Assembly (NCBI RefSeq): GCF_000224145.3 | Contig: NW_004190499.2 | Coordinates: 62,001 to 126,000 of the forward strand | Source of the DNA: Ciona intestinalis | Taxonomy: Eukaryota > Chordata > Ascidiacea > Phlebobranchia > Cionidae | Direction: 5' to 3' | DNA length: 64,000 nt | The notes under the pieces: model-generated | What the model was told of the DNA's origin: nothing | Database searches by the model: none | What the model saw: the letters and a program-made list of their open reading frames with translations, nothing else | Shown: positions 1 through 13,187 of the stretch, piece by piece | How the letters are laid out: the number at the start of each line of letters is the position of its first letter | How positions within the stretch are numbered: the stretch's first letter is position 1 | Translations under genes and position numbers: made by a program

Positions 1-177
1 TTTCATATAATAGTGATGACGTCGTATGATGGTGATGATGACGTCACTTGGTCTTGAAGTCACATGGTGTTGATGACGTCACATAGTGTTGATGACGCGA
101 TGAAGAATTGTTGAAAATGACGCCGAAACGAAATGTTCAACCTAACTTACTAATACATGCGATACCAACCCACCCAC

Positions 178-2063
178 CTGGTATGTTCATTCCTTGCACA
201 TCCGGGTAATCCGTCGGCTTCCTCAAGTTGAACCCTGACTTGATGTCGTAATATCCGCTCTTACTATCATCGTATCGACGAACCAACAACGTTGCGTAAC
301 TTGACATTTCACCCTTGTAGTTCTGCGCTGATATCCGGTAGGTGCCGCTATCCTCCAGTTTGCACCTGGTGACGTCATGTGTAAATGCGATTACGTCATA
401 ATCATGGTTATAACGTTGTACAAATTAAAGATGACGTCAAAGAGAACAATGATTACATATATACCCTAAAAAACGACGTTACACTCATCCATAATGACGT
501 CACATGCAGTGATGATGACGTCATAGACACATTTACTTACTGGAATATCTCTAGGGTGTGAACGCCGTATTGGTTCGATATCTTCATGGTGCCTGGGGCG
601 AGGGTAAGGGGTTCGATGGGCACCATGTTATGATACCATATTATCCGGGGTGGGGGGCTACCACGTATCGTGCATGTAAACTTCACGTACATCTGCAATG
701 CATGGTGGGTTAGAGGGTCGTTACGTCATGATGACGTCATACTACCTTCTCCCAGACCACGTGGGACCTGAGTTTCATGTCGAACATCGGAGCGCTGTTC
801 AATCGGTCACGTGATCTTTCTTCGTTGTAAACTTTCGGTCGGTAGTCCACACCACGTGTTCTGTACCTGGGACGTATTGTAATGACGTGTGATGACGTCA
901 CATTTATTTATGACGTAACATCTATCGATGACGTTGTAATGACGTAATACTCACTGATATTTCTTATGTTCCAGCTCCTGTATATCTTCGTCCTCCTCAA
1001 CCGGAAATGACCTACGTACCGCGATGTATGACGCAATATCCTTCATGGCTTCTTCTTCTTCACCAACCGCGGGATCCGGTCGTCTATGACGTCATAATGA
1101 TGAAACTTTTCACGTTATTACGTCACAACCCACCTTCTAGACACCGGCATTGTATATCCCGCCTCAGCTTTCTCATCGAACTTGGCGCGTTTTCGTTTCT
1201 CTTGTGACGTCATTTCAACATGCTTCTTCACTTTTGGTGGTGACGTCACCTGTTCATCTTCTGCGTCATCCTCGAACTTTGATGGTGACGTCATGTACCT
1301 CGGTCGCGGAGCTGGTGACGTCATTATGTCTTCATCGTCCGAATCCAGGAGATATTCGGGAATTTTGTATTTCTGACGTCGTGGCGTGACGTCAGTGGTG
1401 ACTTCATCAACATCATCATATCGTCGCCTAGTGATAAATATCCTTGTTACTAGTTAAAAAGTGGTTATGACGTCACAAACCGTGTCATAATCGGGGAATC
1501 TCTTTGTTCGAATCGCGTCGATCGTCTTTGTGGGATCATGGCGTCATCAGGCAACTGAAATTCAAAGTGATTATTATGACGTCACAAGTTCTATGACGTC
1601 ACAAGCACTGTACCACGCCCACCTCAAATGGTGAGTAAGATCGTCGGTTCGGTTGTCCGATCTTTGGAAGTCGGAGGGGCGAACTAAGCTGTGACATCGC
1701 TTCGTCGTCGTCATCGCCCCACCTGTCAATCAAATACAACTTGTCAATCAAACATCACCTGTCAATCAAACACAACCTGCCAATCAAACACTACCTGTCA
1801 ATCAAACAAAACCTGTCAATCAAACACAACCTGAATCAAACGCCACATGTCAATCCAACACAACCTGCCAATCAAACACTACCCGTCAATCAAACACCGC
1901 CTGTTAATTAACACACCCTGTCAATCAACACAAAGCCCATTGTTCAAACCGGAAGTTACCTTCGACGACGCGCGTAATCACGTGACGTATCACTCCTCAA
2001 CGAAAACGAATAATCGTCGTTTCCATAACGACGGTAATCGTCATCACTATACTTAACTGGCAT
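178..2063 (-). CDS. MYOM: Myomesin-like M-band protein, N-terminal part (partial)
   Basis: Myomesins cross-link myosin and titin at the sarcomere M-band. I assemble eight minus-strand exons with GT/AG junctions and one continuous frame: 2063-1960 (ATG start, MPVKYSDDDYRR), 1722-1623, 1554-1481, 1427-1134, 1083-955, 866-746, 692-541, 365-178. The first five encode a charged, disordered head rich in R, D and E with repeated MTSP motifs. A segment near AMKDIASYIAVRR resembles the myomesin region before the first Ig domain. Then APMFDMKLRSHVVWEK and KFTCTIRGSPPPRIIWYHN open an I-set Ig domain, closed by LEDSGTYRISAQNYKGE. This order matches vertebrate myomesin, recalled from family knowledge. The gene runs off the left edge, so FnIII domains are not seen. 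A different M-band or titin-like Ig protein is the alternative. Confidence 0.75.
1724..1935. repeat. 18-bp minisatellite in first myomesin intron
   Basis: About eleven units close to CCTGTCAATCAAACACAA lie between exon 1 and exon 2 of the myomesin-like gene. On the gene strand each unit reads TTTGATTGACAGG, so each carries an AG of acceptor type, and the true acceptor of exon 2 is the first unit of the array. Confidence 0.85.
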
Positions 2064-2297
2064 TCTCCTAGGTAACTATAGCAACTGATGACGTAATCTG
2101 TAATAAGATAATAGTGATGACATAATAATATGTAATACACATATGACGCTAATTTAATTTATTCAAAGTAATTAGGATTTAATTCGATCAGTTGGGAGTT
2201 AGCAGCTGCGGGTAAAGTAATTGATAGATTAATATTTAATTTAACAAAATGGTGGATGCGTGTAACTATGAGGTGACTATACTTGAACGTATGTAGA

Positions 2298-2447
2298 TGT
2301 TTCGGACAGTAACTTGGTGGATAGTAACCTCTTTTACACTGATGATGGACCAAGTTACTGTCTGGATACTAAACTCATTATCAGCAGATGTTTCGGACAG
2401 TAACTTGGTGGATAGTAACCTCTTTTACACTGATGATGGACCAAGTA
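2298..2447. repeat. 60-bp block repeated at 90-bp spacing
   Basis: The block beginning GATGTTTCGGACAGTAAC and ending near GATGGACCAAGT occurs at about 2298 and again at about 2388, nearly identical. It appears local to this site. Confidence 0.8.
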
Positions 2448-2512
2448 AAATACTTCCACTATAAAGCTACACTTCTGTCTAATTTAAATTATAAACCGCT
2501 AAAGTCTGAACG

Positions 2513-2815
2513 TATGTAACTTATTTATCCTCGCATGACGGGGCAACGACAGTCGTTATAACACGGGTGTTCTGTTTCATGCAGCTCGTGCCCGCTTACG
2601 AGTTACCACGTATGCAACTTATTTATCCTCACATGGCGGGGCAACTACAGTTGTTATAACACGGGTGTTCTGTTTCATACACCTCGTGCTCGCTTACAAG
2701 TTACCACGTATATAACTTATTTATTCTTTCATGGCGGGGCAACGACAGTCGTTATAACACGGGTGTTCTGTTTCATACACCTCGTGCCTGCTTACAAGTT
2801 ACCATGTATGTAACT
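2513..2815 (+). repeat. 98-bp dispersed tandem family, three units
   Basis: Units start at 2513, 2611 and 2709 with TATGTAACTTATTTATCC and contain GGGCAACGACAGTCGTTATA and GTTCTGTTTCATACACC. The family recurs in both orientations across the window, singly or in short tandem runs: 3985-4105, 5400-5670, 20510-20700, 24060-24360, 32760-32845, 42825-42895, 51385-51510, 52120-52230 and others. Confidence 0.9.
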
Positions 2816-3271
2816 TTGTAGCTAACTGTATTGCATAGTAGTTACAAACTCCAAATCCGTACAACTCTATCTTAAACTATGCGATGCAACTTTACCATAG
2901 CCCGCCCCAAAAACACTGATGTCTGTTTGAATGTCTTTGCCGTGGACGCTTTAAGTGGGTCGGGACGTCATCACCTAAGTTAGTTGCTGCGAAATGTCAG
3001 CTGTCATTGTAGCGATTGTGACGTTATAAATAGGTGATGATGACGTTTTAGCAACTTGAGTGTGGATTCCAAATTCGGTTCATTCGTATCGTTGTCGTAT
3101 ACGTTAACCAATGTCACATCTATTATGACGTCACATTGCTAATACATATATTTGTAATTTGTTCTTCTAGAAACAAAGAAATATCAAAATACACCCAGCA
3201 GTTATTAACGGTACAACCTGCGCTGAACAACACTGGGTGTAGATATTTTTTTTGTTTTTTTTTAGCAATAC

Positions 3272-3415
3272 AGTATAGGTTGGGGTAAGATGGGACAAGT
3301 TTTCATTCTCTTTTGTCGTCCCATTTGGTAGCAAGCAATGAACTAATGTTTACAGAATTACATAACTGTATTCCCACAACTTCAAAAGAGGGTTGTTAAT
3401 TGTAATTTTCACGCA
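3272..3415 (+). repeat. Fold-back MITE-like repeat, partial copy
   Basis: It starts TAGGTTGGGGTAAGATGGGA and shares its interior (TTTACAGAATTA..AACTGTAT..GTTGTTAATT) with copies at 39150, 50750 and 61940. The opposite terminus is not evident. Confidence 0.6.
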
Positions 3416-3680
3416 CCCGGAAACATATATCTATACAAGTATCGTGCATATTATTATTATTATATATGTTGTATAAATAACTCCCTATCTCACGACAGGT
3501 TTATTATTTCTATGAATCAGCCTTCCACCTGCCATAACAATCATCATCGTGATGCAAACAATGGGTTGTTACGTCTCACGAACTTCGTGACGTAGAATAT
3601 GAGTCACAATGATTATTGTCACGTCATAACCGGGATAAATGGAACGCGGGACTTCTGCGATCTTCACTTCGATCTTGAAA

Positions 3681-7019
<3,339 letters not shown>

Positions 7020-7184
7020 GTGAGTTGATGGTTGATGACATCATTGGTTACGTCAGCAAGAACGTCATGGATGACGTCATTAATTTCGTTGTTGGTGACG
7101 TAACCACTGACGCTGTTGCTCTTAACGTCATTGATGACATTGTTACTGACGTCATTGATGACATTGTCACTGACGTCCTTGATG

Positions 7185-7234
7185 NNNNNNNNNNNNNNNN
7201 NNNNNNNNNNNNNNNNNNNNNNNNNNNNNNNNNN
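7185..7234. other. Assembly gap (50 N)
   Basis: This gap separates the truncated astacin gene from a DBF4 gene without its N-terminal exons. A 50-N run is probably a placeholder, and more than 50 bases are likely missing. Confidence 0.95.
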
Positions 7235-7389
7235 TAAAACCCGAATGTTTTTGCACAAACGTCTTCCATTTGGCGCCATCAGAAATTATTTGCAATAAGA
7301 TTTATTGTTTCTCAATAACAGCAATTTCTAATGTTACTTCATGCATGGCAACATCCACAGGTTGACTTAGATTTACTTTCTATTCCCAG

Positions 7390-8623
7390 GAAACCAGTTT
7401 ATGAAGAATTTGAAGTTTTTCCCTCTGTTGATTTTTCTTCGAAAGGAAACGCTTGTCCTTTAGTTGACCCAAAGCTCACCAAGCCAAAGTAAGTCGTTGT
7501 CGTTGGAATAATAATTATGATTCTGATATCATTAAAGTCCTTGTCGCCTACCTTCGGGGAAGCGACGGTATGCGACAGGCTTTAACATCTGGTGAGGTTC
7601 ATGCGGCATCCTAGGTGTTGGGTAATGAACCAACTTTGGTCTAAATCCAATGTCCTCTGACAATCTATACTATTTTTTTGCCATCAGTTGTTTTCATGAG
7701 AATTGTGGTATCTCTATACCACGGCACCAGTCAGTGACAATCGAATATTTTCCCAGGAAAGAAGGTCGTGCTGGGAAGTTTGAAACGAAAGGTTTTTGTG
7801 AATGTTGTCAGTCGTCCTATCTTGGGGGTGAATCAAAGGTAGGTGGGCGTGGCAGCTTAATTGTGGGCGTAGCTGTTGCATGTAATCCGAGGTGTGTAAA
7901 ACAGAACATCCATGTTATAACGACTTGATAAATAAGTTTTCATTCAATATTCATTCAATCCTAGTCACATAATGTCCCAACTTATGTTTGTAACTTTGTT
8001 GTTAGCATCGGAAAACTGTGCAACATATAAACTTTGGTGAGAACGGCAACAACTACTCGAAGTTGGACGATTATCTCCGTGGCAACCGTCTCGATCTGCA
8101 ATCGTGAGTTAACGAGGCAACTGTTTTAAACAAATTATTTTTTTTATATTTTTTTTAAAGATTTTTACGAAAAAGAAGAAAAACCTCACCACTGCCACCA
8201 AGTGGGTGTGAGTCCATGTTTGTCGAGCGTGTTAGAAAGATTCCCCTAAAAAGAGAAATTTTTCCAAACAAGGAAATTCCCCCCAAAAGGGAAATCCCTA
8301 CGACTACCTCAGGGGAAATCCCCAATAATCGTGTTTTAACGAGATCTCAGTTAGGGACTTCCCCACAGAAACCTACTTTACTTGAAATACCCGGGGAATC
8401 CCCATGTTTACAACCCCGAAAATACCCCTTGCGCGAAGCAAAGTCACCCTCAAATGTGGGGAAACCCCATTCAACCCCACTTAGACGAAGCCCTCGGAAA
8501 AGGTTGGCCGTCTCGGCAACGAAGCGTAAACGAGAAACAACTATGCCCTCTAGTGACGATATGTTATTTCTATTTTCCTCTTTCGACGATAAAACATTAG
8601 ATTCAGATTTTTTAGAAAAATAA
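7390..8623 (+). CDS. DBF4: DBF4-type activator of CDC7 kinase, C-terminal part (5' missing)
   Basis: DBF4 binds and activates CDC7 kinase to fire replication origins. Exons 7390-7488, 7688-7838, 8006-8103 and 8161-8623 join in one frame. The first holds KPVYEEFEVFPSVDF, like DBF4 motif M, which contacts CDC7. The second and third build a DBF4-type zinc finger: GFCECC followed by SKHRKTVQHINF, giving C-x2-C...H-x5-H, very close to the KGYCECC finger of vertebrate DBF4. A basic, proline-rich tail follows (RKRRKTSPLPPSGCES, TPLRRSPRKRLA) and ends DFLEK. The first exon begins in mid-codon, so earlier exons, including the BRCT-like motif N, must lie in the sequence lost at 7185-7234 or beyond. The last codons are also repeated after the gap at 10235. 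Confidence 0.75.
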
Positions 8624-10160
8624 CATTTTTGTCGCGCAAGAAATTTTGTATTAAATTTTTATAATATTCCCTGAAAGTACCCTCTCTGAAAGTATTTTTA
8701 TATTTTGAAAACAGTTTTGTTGTCTTAAGATAAAACACAGAAAAAGGTGTAGCATTAACTGAAACAACAGTTAACCACAAGCAGTAACTGCATTTGATTT
8801 AAAATTACCACAATTTTTGAATTCATTTATTTTACACAGAAATATTTTTTTAACAATTTTCACTTTTTTTCACAACCATTTATTTTCAAAATAGGTTTTG
8901 TCTTTAATTGAAACCCCCGATGTTTGTTGTTTCTCGGCAAACTTGGAATATGCTTCTTGTTGTTCAACCATCGTCTTGGAATCCATGTCTTCCATCTCTT
9001 CGTCATCGCCATCCTCCTCTTTTACTTTCGTCAAAATCTCTGGGAATTCAAATGTTTCGTTGTTTCCCTGAAAATCGACCATAATTTAATGTTTGAGTGT
9101 AGGCATGGGAGTAGCAACCATGGAAAAGCCACTCATAACGTAATTTGTATTAATCTCTTTAAAAGCAATAGCGAAGATCTTTTTTAAAACAAACTCGCAG
9201 CAGGTAAAAGTTGTTGAAATGGATAAACAGGGAACGAGCGTCAGTTAAAATCATTGTAGTTCCCTAATAACTGGAAAATGCTCAATTTACAAAATTCATG
9301 AAATAAATTTTAAAATTGGGGTGCACCCTGTAAGCTGGTTTATTGCATTAGCAACTTGCGCACCTTAGATCAACAAGTGAACAAGCATGTAAACTCACCA
9401 AATAAACGTGAGCAATCTTCCAAGGTTTAACTGGAAAATGCTCAATTTGTTTTAAAATTCAATAAATTTTAAAATTGAGGTGCACCCTGTAAGATGGTTT
9501 ATTGCATTAGCAACTTGCGCACCTTAGATCAACAAGTGAACAAGCTCACCAAACTCACCAAATAAACGTGAGCAATCTTCCAAGGTTCCATGAACTTCCA
9601 CATATATTGATCTTTCCTCCAGGGTGTTGGTTGGCGATACCGAATATAATTCACAATACTAAGGTTGACGCTCGTAACTGGTATGTTGTAAACTTTGTCC
9701 AAATATTCCTTCATGTCGTATTTTGTCATGCTGGGTGACATACAAACAAGAACTTATTTATTTAATGGACAGTTCTTATTGGAACAGTTACATGAAAATA
9801 TGAAATAATTTATTAAAATTATGGATGAGGCGACATCTATATACCCTCTTCCTTTAGTGAACTAAGACATGAAATAAAGTTCATTGCACCAAACATATAG
9901 TTTGCTTAAGTTGTGTGAAATGTATTTAAAAAAAATTGGCCTCCGTTTGTAAAATCCTGAATACACCCCATGGGTTCTTCAGCCATGATTGGGTCAGTGG
10001 TGAGTAGGAGGAACGTTGGGTTCAATGCAACACTCAGGGTTGTCAATCATGCACAAAGCATGTTGAACCACACATATCATCCACTATATACGGTGAACTT
10101 CCATTGAAGGTGAACGTGTATTGATATCAAAGATTAAGGAGCTTGAGGACAAATAAGTTA
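8609..10160. repeat. Duplicated segment, copy 1 (DBF4 3' end and MRPL23 exons)
   Basis: This segment from the last DBF4 codons through MRPL23 exons 4 and 3 to the CACCCCATGGGTTCTTCAGC stretch is repeated at 10235-11480 with near identity and small indels. Within copy 1 the end of MRPL23 exon 3 is present a further time at about 9360-9430. Confidence 0.9.
8870..9730 (-). pseudogene. MRPL23: Second copy of MRPL23 exons 3 and 4
   Basis: Exon 3 copy (9730-9559) and exon 4 copy (9067-8870) encode the same peptides as the copies at 10968-10797 and 10694-10497. No copy of exons 1 and 2 lies with them. They could serve as alternative 3' exons of the same gene, be a dead partial duplication, or be the second allele wrongly placed in tandem. 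The adjacent 50-N gap and near identity favour the last. Confidence 0.6.
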
Positions 10161-10184
10161 CAATCAAACTCACTCACAAAGCGT

Positions 10185-10234
10185 NNNNNNNNNNNNNNNN
10201 NNNNNNNNNNNNNNNNNNNNNNNNNNNNNNNNNN
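10185..10234. other. Assembly gap (50 N)
   Basis: It lies exactly between the two copies of the duplicated MRPL23/DBF4 3' segment, which suggests a mis-joined haplotype. Confidence 0.95.
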
Positions 10235-11480
10235 TTTTTTAGAAAAATAACATTTTTGTCGCGCAAGAAATTTTGTATTAAATTTTTATAATATTCCCTG
10301 AAAGTACCCTCTCTGAAAGTATTTTTATATTTTGAAAACAGTTTTGTTGTCTTAAGATAAAACACAGAAAAAGGTGTAGCATTAACTGAAACAACAGTTA
10401 ACCACAAGCAGTAACTGCATTTGATTTAAAATTACCACAATTTTTGAATTCATTTATTTTACACAGAAATATTTTTTTAACAATTTTCACTTTTTTTCAC
10501 AACCATTTATTTTCAAAATAAGTTTTGTCTTTAATTGAAACCCCCGATGTTTGTTGTTTCTCGGCAAACTTGGAATATGCTTCTTGTTGTTCAACCATCG
10601 TCTTGGAGTCCATGTCTTCCATCTCTTCGTCATCGCCGTCCTCCTCTTTTACTTTCGTCAAAATCTCTGGGAATTCAAATGTTTCGTTGTTTCCCTGAAA
10701 ATCGACCATAATTTAATGTTTGAGTGTAGGCATGGGAGTAGCAACCATGGAAACTGCGCACCTAAGATCAACAAGTGAACAAGCATGTAAACTCACCAAA
10801 TAAACGTGAGCAATCTTCCAAGGTTCCATGAACTTCCACATATATTGATCTTTCCTCCAGGGTGTTGGTTGGCGATACCGAATATAATTCACAATACTAA
10901 GGTTGATGCTCGTAACTGGTATGTTGTAAACTTTGTCCAAATATTCCTTCATGTCGTATTTTGTCATGCTGGGTGACATACAAACAAGAACTTATTTATT
11001 TAATGGACAGTTCTTATTGGAACAGGTACATGAAAATATGAAATAATTTATTTGAAAACCATAGCAAGGACATGCTGGAATAACAAACCTAAGTCTGTAT
11101 TTTAAAAATACACAGCCGATGGTTATGAAAGGTTGGCATAATATGCATTGAGTGTAAAGTTATGGATGAGGCGACATCTATATCTTCCTTTAGTGAACTA
11201 AGACATGAAATAAAGTTCATTGCACCAAACATATAGTTTGCTTAAGTTGTGTGAAATGTATTAAAAAAAAATTGGCCTCCGTTTGTAAAATCCTGAATAC
11301 ACCCCATGGGTTCTTCAGCCATGATTGGGTCAGTGGTGAGTAGGAGGAACGTTGGGTTCAATGCAACACTCAGGGTTGTCAATCATGCACAAAGCATGTT
11401 GAACCACACATATCATCCACTATATACGGTGATAAATAAGTTGAGGATAAATAAGTTACAATCAAACTCACTCACAAAGC
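10235..11480. repeat. Duplicated segment, copy 2
   Basis: It matches 8609-10160 in order and orientation. It starts within the last codons of the DBF4 reading frame (TTTTTTAGAAAAATAAC) and ends near TCACTCACAAAGCGT, the same string that precedes the gap. Confidence 0.9.
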
Positions 11481-11853
11481 GTAAACTTAAAGCCACTATA
11501 CACTAAACTCACATTGAGTTATATTTAATCTAAACAACTCACTCAGCCGGAACATGAAACCGAACATAATTCTTTGGCATTTCTTTCCTCGGTTTCACCA
11601 ACGTTATGTACCATTCTGGTATAAATATCCTTCTCTGGGGGGCGCCATTGTAATGGAGAGGAAACCTAGAACGTCATAGAATACGTCATCAATTGATTAA
11701 GTCATAATTTACCGACGTCATCAACAATATGCACACCATACAACAGTGTAAAACAAAAAAAAAAGAAGATTGTTTTGAAAAATAAAGCAAATTTATATCA
11801 GAAATAACTTACTTATATCCGGGTAGTTTGGTCCCAATTCGAATCCGAGACAT
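10497..11853 (-). CDS. MRPL23: Mitochondrial ribosomal protein uL23m (MRPL23)
   Basis: This is a component of the mitochondrial large ribosomal subunit. Exons 11853-11813, 11665-11543, 10968-10797 and 10694-10497 join in frame to give 177 residues (human about 153). The start is MSRIRIGTKLPGY, with RRIFIPEWYITLVKPRKEMP, then YDMKEYLDKVYNIPVTSVNL (copy differences T/S V/I) and WRKDQYMWKFMEPWKIAHVY. These match the L23 pattern of beta strands around MTKVDLRNYLE..IYNVPV. The tail is acidic (EEDGDDEEMEDMDSK) and ends KTYFENKWL. It is transcribed towards DBF4 (convergent). Confidence 0.88.
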
Positions 11854-13187
11854 TTTGTTGAAAAACTTTATTTAAAAACGAAATTCTTTCATTTTTTAAA
11901 ATTAAAAAATTTCCACATTGTAAAATAAGGGGAATACCCAATTTTACTTGCTCCCATAGATATCTTAAACTTTTTTGCCAGAAACGGGGTTTTGGGGAAT
12001 AGTTTGCCAATAATCAAGTCGTTATAAGTATGTTGTTTATTTATGTTTGTAAAAAGGATTTAACTATTATTGGCTAGCCTTTGTTTAAATTGTTTATTTA
12101 TTCTAGGGGATAATGTAAATCTGTCCTAATTTAAATCTAGGTAATCTGCTTTGGTGATTTAAAAAAAATAATTATTTTAAAAAATCTAAACTTTTTAAAA
12201 ATTTTGTTTGCGGTTTAAATACTTACCTGATTATCCGCGTGGAGCGCTAGAGACGGTTGTCATAGCGTCACGGTTGGTTAAACAGAGATATGGCGTGATC
12301 GCGGTCGCATTGTTTAGTTGTGACGTAATAAAGGAAATTGTAACATAGCTTAGTCAGCGTGATGTTGGTCGCTGTATGGAAGGCGTAGGATGTAAAGTTG
12401 CTGAGGCGGTAACTCAATGTTTTAATTAGTAAGATGGGTGCTAGTACTAAAGAATAACTTCTATATGGGTGAGGTCCTACAGTGAGGCATGTCATGGGAC
12501 CTGGGATTTAGACCAGAGTTGGCCCATTACCCCAACATTGTATATGCACATTCTATTCTATATGGGTGAGGTCCTACAGTGAGGCATGTCATGGGACCTG
12601 GGATTTAGACCAGAGTTGGTCCATTACCCTAACATTGTGTATGCACATTCTATTCTATATGGGTGAGGTCTTACAGTGAGGCACGTCATGGGACCTGGGA
12701 TTTAGACCACAGTTGGCCCATTACCCCAACATTGTATATGCACATTCTATTCTATATGGGTGAGGTCCTACAGTGAGGCACGTCATGGGACCTGGGATTT
12801 ATACCAAAGTTGGCCCATTACCCCAACATTGTATACGCACTTTCTATTCTATATGAGTAAGGTCCTACATTGAGGCATGTCATGGGACCTGGGATTTAGG
12901 CCAGAGTTGGCCCATTATCCCAGAAAGAACGGACTAATATTAATACAGTAAGGATGGAAAGTAGAGTTTTAAGATTTTAGTCAGGAATATTATGAGAATT
13001 GTGAATTATTCACAACCTGTATTTTATTTTTGGGTAGCCTGATGTGGATACTTTCTTAATTATAAGTTGTAATTAAAAAAGGATTAAATAATTAATATCA
13101 TTCTAACAACGGCTTAAATTTAATTAATTGTTTCAAACAGGATGTTTAATTAATTGTGGAAATAAGGTTTCAACATACACCAGTATT
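11854..13187. other. Intergenic region with tandem array
   Basis: No gene is seen. It lies between the divergent MRPL23 and sphingomyelinase-like genes. It is AT-rich in its first part and has a 97-bp tandem array at 12461-12925. An acceptor-like TTTCAAACAG at 13131-13140 suggests a non-coding first exon of the next gene lies upstream, or that an SL leader is added there. Confidence 0.6.
12461..12925 (+). repeat. 97-bp tandem repeat, nearly five units
   Basis: Units begin CTATATGGGTGAGGTCCTAC and contain CATGGGACCTGGGATTTAGA and CCCATTACCCCAACATTG. Period is about 97. Single copies or fragments occur at 3890-3970, 34040-34110 (inverted), 47545-47590, 51725-51790 and 57285-57350, and an inverted three-unit array at 49747-50025. 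Confidence 0.9.

Larger units (their letters stand above)
2064..3680. other. Divergent intergenic region, myomesin / astacin
   Basis: No gene is seen here. It separates the minus-strand myomesin-like start from the plus-strand astacin start, so it should hold both promoters. It contains a duplicated 60-bp block (2298-2447), three copies of the 98-bp repeat (2513-2815), a partial fold-back repeat (3272-3415) and several TGACGTCA-type octamers. A TTATAAATAG stretch near 3024 and a GATAAATG stretch near 3632 are weak TATA-like candidates. Confidence 0.6.
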
